From contig JBPPNE010000187.1 in NCBI GenBank assembly GCA_051306415.1, positions 1 through 9,388 on the forward strand: a stretch of 9,388 bases of DNA, given 5' to 3'. The notes under the pieces were generated by a model, which worked only from the letters and a program-made list of their open reading frames with translations, was not told the DNA's origin and searched no databases. The translations under genes were made by a program, and so were the position numbers. Source of the stretch: CBDDRG01 sp051306415. GTDB taxonomy: Bacteria; Pseudomonadota; Gammaproteobacteria; Pseudomonadales; Porticoccaceae. Shown piece after piece: positions 1 through 5,837 of the stretch; position 1 is the first letter of the stretch, and each line of letters begins with the position of its first letter.

Positions 1-698
1 CCAGCGAGCACGGCTTCTCTCACCAGGTTTGGGTAAGTCGAGCCACACTCGCGGTTGATATTGAAACCATCCGGCTCGACGCCGAGTTCGACGACCTCAG
101 CCCCCAGTTCGCGGAAGACATTGGGTGCGACGTGGTAGGTCGCGCCATTGGCACAGTCGATGGCCAGCCGGACGCCGTCGAGGTTGAACCCCGGAGGCAG
201 CGTGCCCTTGCAGAACTCGACGTAGCGACCAGCGGCATCGGCAACCCGACTGGCCCGCCCGAGCCCACTGGAATCCATCGTGATAATCGCCTGGTCGAGA
301 TGGCGTTCAATTTCGGCTTCCACCTCGTCGGGCAACTTGTAGCCATCGCTCCCGAAAAACTTGATGCCGTTGTCCTGATACGGATTGTGCGAGGCGCTGA
401 TGACAATGCCGGCTTGCGCCCTGAAGGTGCGCGTGAGGTAGGCAATCGCCGGAGTGGGCATCGGGCCCAGCAAAGCGACATCGACGCCGGCGGCAATAAT
501 GCCGGCCTCAAGGGCGGATTCGAACATGTAACCGGATACCCGGGTATCCTTGCCAACCAGAATCAGCCGGCGACCCGACGTGCGCTGGCCAAATACCTTG
601 CCTGCTGCCCACCCCAGTTTGAGAACGAAATCCGCGGTGATCGGATGCTCCCCTACCCTGCCACGAATGCCGTCAGTGCCAAAAAATTGTCTCGCCAT
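1..698 (-). CDS. glmM: Phosphoglucosamine mutase GlmM, N-terminal part (cut by window edge)
   Basis: GlmM converts glucosamine-6-phosphate to glucosamine-1-phosphate in the cytosol, feeding UDP-GlcNAc for peptidoglycan and LPS. About 232 codons are present out of a usual ~445. The protein opens MARQFFGTDGIRGRVGEHPI, the family signature. The active-site phosphoserine loop ISASHNPYQDNG lies at residues 100-111, with the phosphorylated serine at about S103 (S102 in E. coli). GKDTR (49-53) and GPMPTPA (78-84) are also typical. The window ends just before the expected metal-binding DGDGDR loop, so domains 2 (later part), 3 and 4 are outside. The ATG at 698 shares one base with the folP stop (TGATG), and a GGAG at 709-712 lies 10 bases upstream, so it is probably translationally coupled to folP as the last known gene of the rlmE-ftsH-folP-glmM run. 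No damage is seen in the visible part. Confidence 0.97.
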   Translation of the reverse strand, partial: MARQFFGTDGIRGRVGEHPITADFVLKLGWAAGKVFGQRTSGRRLILVGKDTRVSGYMFESALEAGIIAAGVDVALLGPMPTPAIAYLTRTFRAQAGIVISASHNPYQDNGIKFFGSDGYKLPDEVEAEIERHLDQAIITMDSSGLGRASRVADAAGRYVEFCKGTLPPGFNLDGVRLAIDCANGATYHVAPNVFRELGAEVVELGVEPDGFNINRECGSTYPNLVREAVLA

Positions 699-1498
699 CA
701 ATCCGATACTCCGTCAACGACCGCCAGAATTTTCAACGCGTCCACCGTGGCAGCGACATCGTGCACGCGCAGAATACGAGCTCCTTTTTGCACCGCCAGC
801 AGGGCGAGAGCGACGCTGCCCTGCAAGCGCCCGTCAAGCGACCTGCCGAGAAGAGTGCCGACGATGCGCTTGCGCGACAGCCCCACCATCAGCGGCATCC
901 CAAGAGCCGCGAATTGGGGCAGCGCGCCAAATAGTTGCAGATTGTGATCCAAGGTCTTACCGAAGCCAAAGCCCGGATCCAGCAGCAAACGGCGACGGTC
1001 GATGCCCGCCTGTTCACAGACGGCGATGCGCTCACGGAGAAAAGCCATCACTTCGGCAACCACATCGTCGTACACCGGATCGTCCTGCATCCGCGCGGGC
1101 TCTCCGCGCATGTGCATCAGGCAAACCGGCAACCCGGCGAGGGCGGCGGCGGCGAGGGCGCCGGGGCGCCTGAGCGCGCGCACATCGTTGATCATGGCTG
1201 CTCCCGCCTGTGCGCTTGCCGCCATGACTTCCGGGGTGCTGGTATCGACGGAAATTGGCACCGCAATCCGTGCGGCAAGCGCGGTGATGGCCGGGATCAC
1301 ACGCGCAAGTTCTTGCTCAACACCTACGGCCGCAGCACCCGGACGGGTTGACTCACCACCCACGTCAAGCAGGTCAGCGCCCTCGGCGGTGAGCGATTCG
1401 GCACGTTGAATGATGCGCTCCAGATCCGGCCGGTGGTTGCGAAATAACTGGCCGCCATCAGAGAAGGAGTCAGGCGTGATATTGAGAATGCCCATCAC
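698..1498 (-). CDS. folP: Dihydropteroate synthase (start probably further upstream, up to 1534)
   Basis: FolP condenses 6-hydroxymethyl-7,8-dihydropterin diphosphate with p-aminobenzoate to give dihydropteroate in folate synthesis; it is the sulfonamide target. A TIM-barrel enzyme. Visible motifs, numbered from the GTG at 1498: MGILNITPDSFSDGG (2-16), DVGGESTRPGA (45-55), SVDTS (83-87), MINDVRAL (102-109), CLMHMRG (126-132), LLLDPGFGFGKT (171-182), GLSRKR (206-211) and RVHD (244-247). These give an intact catalytic site. The GTG at 1498 has no Shine-Dalgarno. In-frame codons upstream encode SLIDIVELSRHRPLV, which lines up with the family N-terminus (E. coli has LDLSHPHVMGILN), down from an in-frame TAA at 1547-1549. 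An AAAGGA at 1543-1548 is eight bases before an in-frame ATC at 1532-1534; that start would give 278 residues, close to E. coli's 282. The coordinates here use the GTG; the true start is probably earlier. It lies downstream of ftsH and overlaps glmM by one base. Confidence 0.95.
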   Translation of the reverse strand: MMGILNITPDSFSDGGQLFRNHRPDLERIIQRAESLTAEGADLLDVGGESTRPGAAAVGVEQELARVIPAITALAARIAVPISVDTSTPEVMAASAQAGAAMINDVRALRRPGALAAAALAGLPVCLMHMRGEPARMQDDPVYDDVVAEVMAFLRERIAVCEQAGIDRRRLLLDPGFGFGKTLDHNLQLFGALPQFAALGMPLMVGLSRKRIVGTLLGRSLDGRLQGSVALALLAVQKGARILRVHDVAATVDALKILAVVDGVSD

Positions 1499-1542
1499 CA
1501 GCGGGCGATGGCGGGATAATTCGACGATATCGATGAGAGAGA

Positions 1543-1548
1543 TCCTTT
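1543..1548 (-). promoter_or_regulatory. Candidate folP ribosome binding site (AAAGGA)
   Basis: AAAGGA on the minus strand is the only good Shine-Dalgarno near the folP N-terminus. It begins at the first base after the inverted repeat at 1549-1581 and stands eight bases before an in-frame ATC codon (1532-1534). No ATG, GTG or TTG lies at a useful distance: the first in-frame GTG is 44 bases downstream of it. This decides the start-codon question raised for folP but needs experimental support. Confidence 0.5.
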
Positions 1549-1581
1549 AGTCACGACCGGAAACGGTTTCCGGTCGTGACT
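1549..1581. repeat. Perfect 16-bp inverted repeat between ftsH and folP
   Basis: Two perfectly complementary 16-base arms (1549-1564 and 1566-1581) flank a single central base, so the RNA of either strand could fold into a hairpin of about 13-14 pairs with a short loop. Arm sequence on the plus strand is AGTCACGACCGGAAAC. No run of T follows in either direction, so it does not look like a classical intrinsic terminator. On the minus strand it lies 27 bases after the ftsH stop and directly abuts the AAAGGA ahead of folP. It may stabilise or separate the ftsH and folP parts of the message, bind a dimeric regulator, or be a copy of a dispersed palindrome; the sequence alone cannot decide. Confidence 0.85.
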
Positions 1582-1608
1582 CTAGCTTTGGCCGTCTATT
1601 TCAGCAAT

Positions 1609-3534
1609 TCAGCTGCCCTCGACCGGACCACCGATAGGGGTCTCGGGCTTCAGCCGTCCAGCGGCTCCGGGCGGGCGCTTGCCGCTACCGGAGTTACTGC
1701 CAAAATCACTGTCATGCCAATCTTCCGGGAGCCGCACTGGCCGCCGCGACATCAGGTCATCGACCTGCAGGGCGTTCAGCGTTTCGTACTCCACCAGCGC
1801 CTCCTTCATCGCGTGCAGGATGTCAATGTTCTCTCGCAACAGGACTTCCGCACGGTTGTAGCAGGTATCGATAATCCGCCGCACCTCTTCATCAATTTCA
1901 CGGGAAGTTGCGCCGGAAAAATTCCGCCCCCCCGTTGGCGTCATCCTGGCCTCATCTTCGCCGTAAGCGATCGGGCCAAGTTTTTCCGTCAAACCCCACT
2001 TGGTCACCATGTGGCGGGCGATCTGGCTCGCGCGCTCGATATCGTTGGATGCCCCGGTGGTAACGCCATCGACACCAAGAATCAATTCCTCGGCAATGCG
2101 ACCACCAAACAGGCTGCAAATAAGCCCCTCCAGTTTGCGCTTGCTGATGCTGTGCTGGTCTTCCTCCGGTAGAAACTGGGTGACACCGAGCGCTTGGCCA
2201 CGGGGGATGATGGTGACCTTATGCACCGGATCGTGCTCGGGAGTCAGGCGGCCGATAATGGCGTGACCCGCCTCGTGGTACGCCGTGTTGGCCTTTTCGG
2301 CCTCCGACATCACCATCGAGCGTCGCTCCGCGCCCATCATGATCTTGTCGCGCGCCTTTTCAAATTCTTCCATCGTCACCATGCGACGGTTGGAGCGGGC
2401 GGCGAACAACGCCGCCTCGTTGACCAGATTCGCCAGATCCGCACCGGAAAACCCCGGGGTTCCCCGCGCCAGCACATTTAGACTAACCCTGTCATCCATG
2501 GGCACCTTGCGGACGTGCACCTTGAGTATCTGCTCGCGACCGCGAATGTCCGGCAACCCGACGTAAATCTGCCGGTCGAAACGGCCCGGTCGCATCAACG
2601 CCTTGTCGAGGACGTCCGAACGGTTTGACGCCGCGATGACAATAATGCCCTCGTTGCCCTCGAAACCGTCCATCTCCACCAACAACTGGTTCAGCGTCTG
2701 CTCGCGCTCGTCGTTGCCGCCACCCCAGCCGCCACCACGGGTACGGCCAACCGCGTCGATCTCGTCGATGAAGACAATGCAGGGAGCCTGTTTCTTCGCC
2801 TGTTCGAACATATCGCGCACGCGAGACGCACCGACACCGACGAACATCTCCACGAAATCCGACCCGGAAATGGAGAAAAACGGTACCTTGGCCTCGCCAG
2901 CGATCGCTCTCGCGAGCAACGTCTTGCCGGTGCCCGGCGGACCCGACATCAACACACCACGGGGGATGCGCCCACCCAAGCTCTGAAATTTGGTCGGGTC
3001 GCGGAGAAACTCGACCAGCTCAGTGACTTCTTCCTTGGCCTCATCCACACCGGCGACATCGGCAAAGGTAGTCTTGATCTGATCTTCGCTGAGCAGTCGC
3101 GCCCGGCTTTTGCCAAAGGACATCGGCCCGCCCTTGCCACCACCCATGCCGCCCTGCATCTGGCGCATGAAAAACATGAAAATGAACAGGATCAGCAGGA
3201 TGGGGAAAGCCGCCATCAACAGCTGCATCCAGACGCTCGGCGTCTTCGGTTCGCGGCCATCCACGTTGACGTTGTGATTGAGCAGGTCATTCATCAATCC
3301 GCTGTCGTAGATATCCGGGCGAACCGTGCGAAACCGGGTGCCGTCCTGATGCTCGCCCTCAATGACGAGGCCTTCAATCACGACGCTGCGCACGCGCTCG
3401 GTTTGGACTTCGTCAACGAAGTTGGTGTAGCTGATAGTCTGGGGAACGGGCCCGCCCTTGAAGTTCTGGAATATCGACAGCAAAACTGCCGCGATCACCA
3501 GCCAAAGGATCAGGTTCTTTGCCATTTCATTCAA
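1609..3534 (-). CDS. ftsH: ATP-dependent zinc metalloprotease FtsH
   Basis: FtsH is a hexameric inner-membrane AAA+ protease that extracts and degrades membrane and regulatory proteins; in enterobacteria substrates include sigma-32 and the LPS enzyme LpxC. The 641-residue product matches the usual ~640. Order: TM1 about 6-23, a periplasmic domain to about 102, TM2 about 103-122, the MRQMQGG linker, AAA+ domain with Walker A GPPGTGKT (198-205), pore motif MFVGVGA (230-236), Walker B VFIDEID (254-260) and arginine fingers R315/R318 in MRPGRFD, then the protease domain with HEAGH (420-424) and a third zinc ligand in GASNDIE (D498). The tail is Gly/Ser/Pro-rich, as usual. The start is chosen as TTG at 3532-3534, because GAGGG at 3542-3546 is seven bases before it; the ATG at 3523-3525 (MAKNLILWL) has no such site. 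It lies 65 bases downstream of rlmE. No key residue is missing. Confidence 0.98.
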   Translation of the reverse strand: MNEMAKNLILWLVIAAVLLSIFQNFKGGPVPQTISYTNFVDEVQTERVRSVVIEGLVIEGEHQDGTRFRTVRPDIYDSGLMNDLLNHNVNVDGREPKTPSVWMQLLMAAFPILLILFIFMFFMRQMQGGMGGGKGGPMSFGKSRARLLSEDQIKTTFADVAGVDEAKEEVTELVEFLRDPTKFQSLGGRIPRGVLMSGPPGTGKTLLARAIAGEAKVPFFSISGSDFVEMFVGVGASRVRDMFEQAKKQAPCIVFIDEIDAVGRTRGGGWGGGNDEREQTLNQLLVEMDGFEGNEGIIVIAASNRSDVLDKALMRPGRFDRQIYVGLPDIRGREQILKVHVRKVPMDDRVSLNVLARGTPGFSGADLANLVNEAALFAARSNRRMVTMEEFEKARDKIMMGAERRSMVMSEAEKANTAYHEAGHAIIGRLTPEHDPVHKVTIIPRGQALGVTQFLPEEDQHSISKRKLEGLICSLFGGRIAEELILGVDGVTTGASNDIERASQIARHMVTKWGLTEKLGPIAYGEDEARMTPTGGRNFSGATSREIDEEVRRIIDTCYNRAEVLLRENIDILHAMKEALVEYETLNALQVDDLMSRRPVRLPEDWHDSDFGSNSGSGKRPPGAAGRLKPETPIGGPVEGS

Positions 3535-3541
3535 CGGGATA

Positions 3542-3546
3542 CCCTC
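3542..3546 (-). promoter_or_regulatory. ftsH ribosome binding site favouring a TTG start
   Basis: GAGGG on the minus strand is followed by seven bases and then TTG (3534-3532). The in-frame ATG three codons later would be 16 bases away, beyond usual spacing. The site therefore supports a TTG start giving an N-terminus MNEMAKNL. Confidence 0.65.
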
Positions 3547-3584
3547 GTGCCAACCCTCGGCGGATTCAATGCCAGCTTAGATCA

Positions 3585-3590
3585 AGTATA
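3585..3590 (-). promoter_or_regulatory. Possible -10 element for ftsH
   Basis: TATACT on the minus strand (five of six matches to TATAAT) lies in the 65-bp rlmE-ftsH gap, about 50 bases before the ftsH start. No recognisable -35 hexamer is found 16-18 bases upstream, so it is a weak candidate for an internal promoter that would let ftsH be expressed apart from rlmE. Confidence 0.25.
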
Positions 3591-3599
3591 ACGCGGATT

Positions 3600-4241
3600 T
3601 CAGATCCCGGGGTCTCGCGGCGTCGCGCGGAAACCCTTGGCCACCCAATACACTTCTCTGGAGCGGGCGCGGGATGCATCCGGTTTGCGCGACGCAACGC
3701 TGGTAAAGCGCTGTCGCAACAGCCCACGCAACTGATCCGAACCCTCGCCCTGAAACACCTTGGCGACGAAGCAACCGCCAGGGGCCAGCACCTCAGCGGC
3801 AAAATCGAGCGCCAGCTCGACCAGATACAGCACTCGCGGCTGATCCACCGCCCACAATCCAGTGATATTGGGTGACATATCGGAGATTACAAGGTCAACG
3901 GGAGAGTTATCCAGCGCGGTGACAAGCGCGGCCAAGGCGCTCTCTTCGGTGAAATCGCCGCGGATGAAATCGATGCCCTCAATCGGCGCCATGGGCAGGA
4001 TGTCGAAGGCCACCACGCGACCGCCACGTCCGACCTTGGCGGCCGCAACTTGCGACCAGCCCCCCGGCGCCGCCCCCAGATCGACCACTTTCATGCCCGG
4101 CCGCAATAACTTGTCTTTGGCGTCCAGATCAATCAGCTTGTAGCTCGCGCGGGAGCGATAACCATCCTTGCGAGCGCGCAGTACGTAGGAATCGCTTTCA
4201 TGTTCCCGCAGCCAACGACCGCTGCTTTTGGATCTGGCCAT
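3600..4241 (-). CDS. rlmE: 23S rRNA (uridine-2'-O)-methyltransferase RlmE (FtsJ/RrmJ)
   Basis: RlmE uses S-adenosylmethionine to methylate the 2'-hydroxyl of U2552 in the 23S rRNA A-loop, a late step in 50S assembly. The 213-residue product compares with 209 in E. coli. The SAM-binding motif VVDLGAAPGGWSQ is at 52-64. The catalytic tetrad is intact: K35 (in SYKL), D121 (in ISDMSP), K161 (in AKVFQGEG) and E196 (in SREVYWV), all three residues earlier than their E. coli equivalents K38, D124, K164 and E199. The C-terminal RKPDASRARSREVY is a family hallmark. The ATG at 4241 is preceded by GGTGA at 4248-4252 with six bases between. It is the first gene of the minus-strand run with ftsH, folP and glmM and diverges from yhbY. 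Confidence 0.97.
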   Translation of the reverse strand: MARSKSSGRWLREHESDSYVLRARKDGYRSRASYKLIDLDAKDKLLRPGMKVVDLGAAPGGWSQVAAAKVGRGGRVVAFDILPMAPIEGIDFIRGDFTEESALAALVTALDNSPVDLVISDMSPNITGLWAVDQPRVLYLVELALDFAAEVLAPGGCFVAKVFQGEGSDQLRGLLRQRFTSVASRKPDASRARSREVYWVAKGFRATPRDPGI

Positions 4242-4264
4242 GGGTATTCACCAGTGCTTTTGCC

Positions 4265-4270
4265 TATAAT
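4265..4270 (+). promoter_or_regulatory. Consensus -10 hexamer for yhbY in the divergent rlmE/yhbY gap
   Basis: A perfect TATAAT lies 26 bases before the yhbY ATG, which would give a leader of about 20 bases holding the GGAG at 4286-4289. No clear -35 hexamer is seen: the stretch 16-18 bases upstream overlaps the start of rlmE. The near-palindromic ATTATA on the other strand could serve rlmE, but no good -35 was found there either. Confidence 0.55.
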
Positions 4271-4296
4271 GGCCGCCTGCGAAACGGAGCCCGTCG

Positions 4297-4641
4297 ATGT
4301 CATTTTCAAACGACAACAAACCATCAAACTCGAACGGCAACAAACCATCAAACGACGACAAAAAGCGCTTGCGGGGCATCGGCCACCGCCTGACCCCCGT
4401 AGTCACCATCGCCGCAAACGGCCTTTCTGCGGCGGTACTCGCCGAAATCGAACGGGCGCTCGCCGATCACGAACTGATCAAGATCAAACTCGCGCTGCCC
4501 GACCGGATGGCCAAACAAGTACTCCTCACCAGCCTTTGCGGCGCGACCAAAGCACAACTGGTGCAAGCGATTGGTCACACCGCGCTGCTGTTGAGAAGGT
4601 CTGACAAGCCAAACCCGAAACTGTCCAATCTGACGCGCTAA
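4297..4641 (+). CDS. yhbY: YhbY-type CRM-domain RNA-binding protein, ribosome assembly
   Basis: YhbY is a small KH-like (CRS1-YhbY/CRM) RNA-binding protein linked to pre-50S ribosome particles. The 114-residue product is longer than the ~97 of E. coli because of an N-terminal extension of about 17 residues. The CRM domain starts near residue 22: KKRLRGIGHRLTPVV, then ANGL (40-43) at the GxxG-loop position where E. coli has SNGL, then AEIERALADHELIKIKL (49-65). The C-terminus is basic. The extension is made of two in-frame copies of a 24-bp unit encoding NKPSN plus spacers, polar and likely disordered. The ATG at 4297 follows GGAG (4286-4289) by seven bases. It is usually next to greA; here it faces rlmE and converges on the crotonase gene 77 bp away. 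Confidence 0.93.
   Translation: MSFSNDNKPSNSNGNKPSNDDKKRLRGIGHRLTPVVTIAANGLSAAVLAEIERALADHELIKIKLALPDRMAKQVLLTSLCGATKAQLVQAIGHTALLLRRSDKPNPKLSNLTR
4314..4353 (+). repeat. 16-bp direct repeat, period 24, inside the yhbY 5' end
   Basis: CAACAAACCATCAAAC occurs at 4314-4329 and again, identically, at 4338-4353. The period of 24 bases keeps the reading frame, so the gene encodes two NKPSN blocks (residues about 7-11 and 15-19). This looks like a recent in-frame duplication in a low-complexity leader segment upstream of the conserved RNA-binding domain. Confidence 0.9.
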
Positions 4642-4667
4642 GCCTGACGCACCAAGCACTGCCCGCC

Positions 4668-4692
4668 GCGAACGCCAAGCACCGGCGTCCGC
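4668..4692. other. GC-rich imperfect hairpin between convergent yhbY and crotonase genes
   Basis: GCGAACGCC (4668-4676) and GGCGTCCGC (4684-4692) form a nine-pair stem with one mismatch and a seven-base loop in the 77-bp convergent gap. Neither strand has a T run after it, so a role as a bidirectional terminator is only a suggestion from its position. Confidence 0.3.
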
Positions 4693-4718
4693 GACGCTGA
4701 CAACCAGCATCCCAGCGA

Positions 4719-5522
4719 TCAACCGCGTTTGGCAGACGGAAACTGCGCGGCGCGCTTCTCTTTCACCGCGGCCACGCCCTCGACGGCATCCGGGCTCAGG
4801 AAGCACTGCATTTCCATGCGCAGGGAGTTTTCGAAAATCGGCGCCGCCTGCTTGATCCAGCCATTGAGCGTGCTCTTGGTGCCGCGAATGGCCTGCTGGG
4901 CACCGGCGGCGAGTTGATCGGCCACCGCCAACGCACGCGACAGCACTTGGTCCTGGGGACAGCACAGGCTCACCAGACCGATGCGTTCAGCCTCCTTGCC
5001 GTCGATGAACTCGGCCGTCATCAAGTAGTATTTGGCTTTCGCCATGCCACACAAGAGCGGCCACACAATAGCCGCATGATCACCGGCACCGACGCCGAGC
5101 TTGACGTGACCGTCGGTGATTTTCGCGGTCTCGGACATGATGCTGATATCCGCCATGATGGCGACGGCAAGCCCCGCGCCCACGGCAACGCCGTTGATGG
5201 CCGAAATGATCGGCTTTTCCAGGTCGAGCATGCGGTAGACGATATCGGCCGCCTCTTTCTGGATCCGCTGTACCGCATCGGCCTTACCCACCACTCCCTC
5301 GATCCAGGTGAGGTCGCCGCCCGCGGAAAACGCTTTGCCCGCGCCAGTCACCACGACCACGTTGGTTTCGGCGTCGACGGCTACGGTATCCCACACCTGG
5401 GTCAGCTCCCAGTGCAGCCGACCATTGGTGGCATTCATCACCTCGGGGCGATTGATGGTAATCAGCAGTACGCCATTGGGCCGGTGCTCAAAGAGCAGAT
5501 GCTGGTAGTCCGCGTAGTTCAT
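4719..5522 (-). CDS. Crotonase-fold protein (enoyl-CoA hydratase/isomerase family) without the usual catalytic glutamates
   Basis: A 267-residue member of the crotonase superfamily, which act on CoA thioesters in the cytosol. Family marks: INRPEVMNATN (22-33), the oxyanion segment VVVTGAGKAFSAGGDL (56-71), KPIISAINGVAVGAGLAVA (103-121) and IGLVS (181-185). Aligned by eye to rat enoyl-CoA hydratase, Glu144 falls on H139 (GHVKLG) and Glu164 on Y165 (AKAKYYLMTA), so the standard hydration mechanism is unlikely. D148 in GVGAGDHAAIVWPLL is a candidate acid/base, near the position of the catalytic aspartate of 4-chlorobenzoyl-CoA dehalogenase. The reaction and substrate are unknown. The ATG at 5522 has AGGGG at 5529-5533, six bases away, and a good promoter at 5604-5631. 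It is divergent from the YejM-like gene and is not a normal part of this chromosomal block. Confidence 0.88.
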   Translation of the reverse strand: MNYADYQHLLFEHRPNGVLLITINRPEVMNATNGRLHWELTQVWDTVAVDAETNVVVVTGAGKAFSAGGDLTWIEGVVGKADAVQRIQKEAADIVYRMLDLEKPIISAINGVAVGAGLAVAIMADISIMSETAKITDGHVKLGVGAGDHAAIVWPLLCGMAKAKYYLMTAEFIDGKEAERIGLVSLCCPQDQVLSRALAVADQLAAGAQQAIRGTKSTLNGWIKQAAPIFENSLRMEMQCFLSPDAVEGVAAVKEKRAAQFPSAKRG

Positions 5523-5545
5523 AGTGTTCCCCTGTTGATTGCGCT

Positions 5546-5573
5546 GATGGTACTGCTGGGATGGTACTGCTGG
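5546..5573. repeat. Perfect tandem 14-bp duplication in the crotonase leader
   Basis: GATGGTACTGCTGG occurs twice head to tail (5546-5559 and 5560-5573) with no mismatch and no gap. It lies in the predicted untranslated leader of the minus-strand crotonase gene, 24 to 51 bases before its ATG. It could be slippage or a doubled binding site. Confidence 0.9.
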
Positions 5574-5583
5574 CCGCTGTTAC

Positions 5584-5598
5584 CCCGGAGAAACCGGG
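5584..5598 (-). other. Small hairpin at the predicted 5' end of the crotonase mRNA
   Basis: CCCGG and CCGGG (5 pairs, 5-base loop) lie just after the -10 element at 5604-5609, so the hairpin would be at the very 5' end of the message. Such an end can protect a message, but the stem is short and its effect is a guess. Confidence 0.35.
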
Positions 5599-5603
5599 CG
5601 AGC

Positions 5604-5631
5604 ATTCTAGCATCCGATACCGGGCCGACAA
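5604..5631 (-). promoter_or_regulatory. Sigma-70 type promoter for the crotonase gene
   Basis: On the minus strand, TTGTCG (5631-5626; four of six matches to TTGACA), a 16-base spacer, and TAGAAT (5609-5604; five of six) preceded by TGC, which makes an extended -10. Transcription would start near 5597 and give a leader of about 75 bases holding the tandem 14-bp repeat and the AGGGG ribosome binding site. The -35 lies in one arm of a six-pair inverted repeat (GGGCCG 5622-5627, CGGCCC 5635-5640) that could be an operator. Confidence 0.6.
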
Positions 5632-5655
5632 CACCGGCCCAAGGGAGCGGCATAC

Positions 5656-5680
5656 CCGTTGCGCTGGCAACGGAACTTTT
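5656..5680 (+). other. Hairpin followed by a short T tract; weak terminator-like element
   Basis: CCGTTGC (5656-5662), loop GCTG, GCAACGG (5667-5673): seven perfect pairs, then AACTTTT. The T run is only four bases and starts three bases after the stem, so termination would be poor. No gene upstream on the plus strand would need it. The right arm overlaps the sigma-E-like -35, so the inverted repeat could instead be a binding site at that promoter. Confidence 0.3.
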
Positions 5681-5700
5681 ATCCTCGTTTGCCTGTCACA
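5672..5700 (+). promoter_or_regulatory. Sigma-E-like (RpoE) promoter upstream of the YejM-like gene
   Basis: GGAACTT (5672-5678) equals the known RpoE -35 consensus and is followed by further T's, as in many RpoE promoters. TCACA (5696-5700) is close to the TCAAA/TCTGA -10 type, after a 17-base spacer, one base longer than usual. A start near 5706 would give a leader of about 230 bases. The match fits an envelope gene, but the -10 is imperfect and no experiment backs it. Confidence 0.4.
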
Positions 5701-5735
5701 CTGACGACTTATTCACGGGATACCCGGCCCCTCGG

Positions 5736-5749
5736 AATGATCGATCATT
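5736..5749. repeat. Perfect 14-bp palindrome, possible operator
   Basis: AATGATCGATCATT equals its own reverse complement and contains two GATC sites. It lies about 30 bases downstream of the predicted sigma-E-like start, where a dimeric repressor could act. No known operator was recognised in it. Confidence 0.45.
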
Positions 5750-5837
5750 GCTCAGCAGCGCTGTAACCTGCCAAGAGCAAGAACCTGTCTATAGAGCGGC
5801 CAACCAGGGAATCCATGTTATGCCCCGGGCGCTCACA

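Noticed and set aside
132..947. Plus-strand open frame of 271 codons across glmM and folP.
   Set aside because: It is antisense to two genes with unmistakable motifs and its translation (Arg/Ala-rich, no domain) is typical of a shadow frame.
1549..1581. Intrinsic terminator for ftsH.
   Set aside because: The stem is excellent, but the following bases on the minus strand are AAAGGATC with no U tract, and folP follows in the same direction.
1576..2172. Plus-strand open frame of 198 codons opposite the ftsH 3' end.
   Set aside because: Antisense to the FtsH protease domain, with no recognisable motif and no good ribosome binding site.
4668..4692. Bidirectional intrinsic terminator between yhbY and the crotonase gene.
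   Set aside because: One mismatch in the stem and no T run on either strand; kept only as a weak hairpin.
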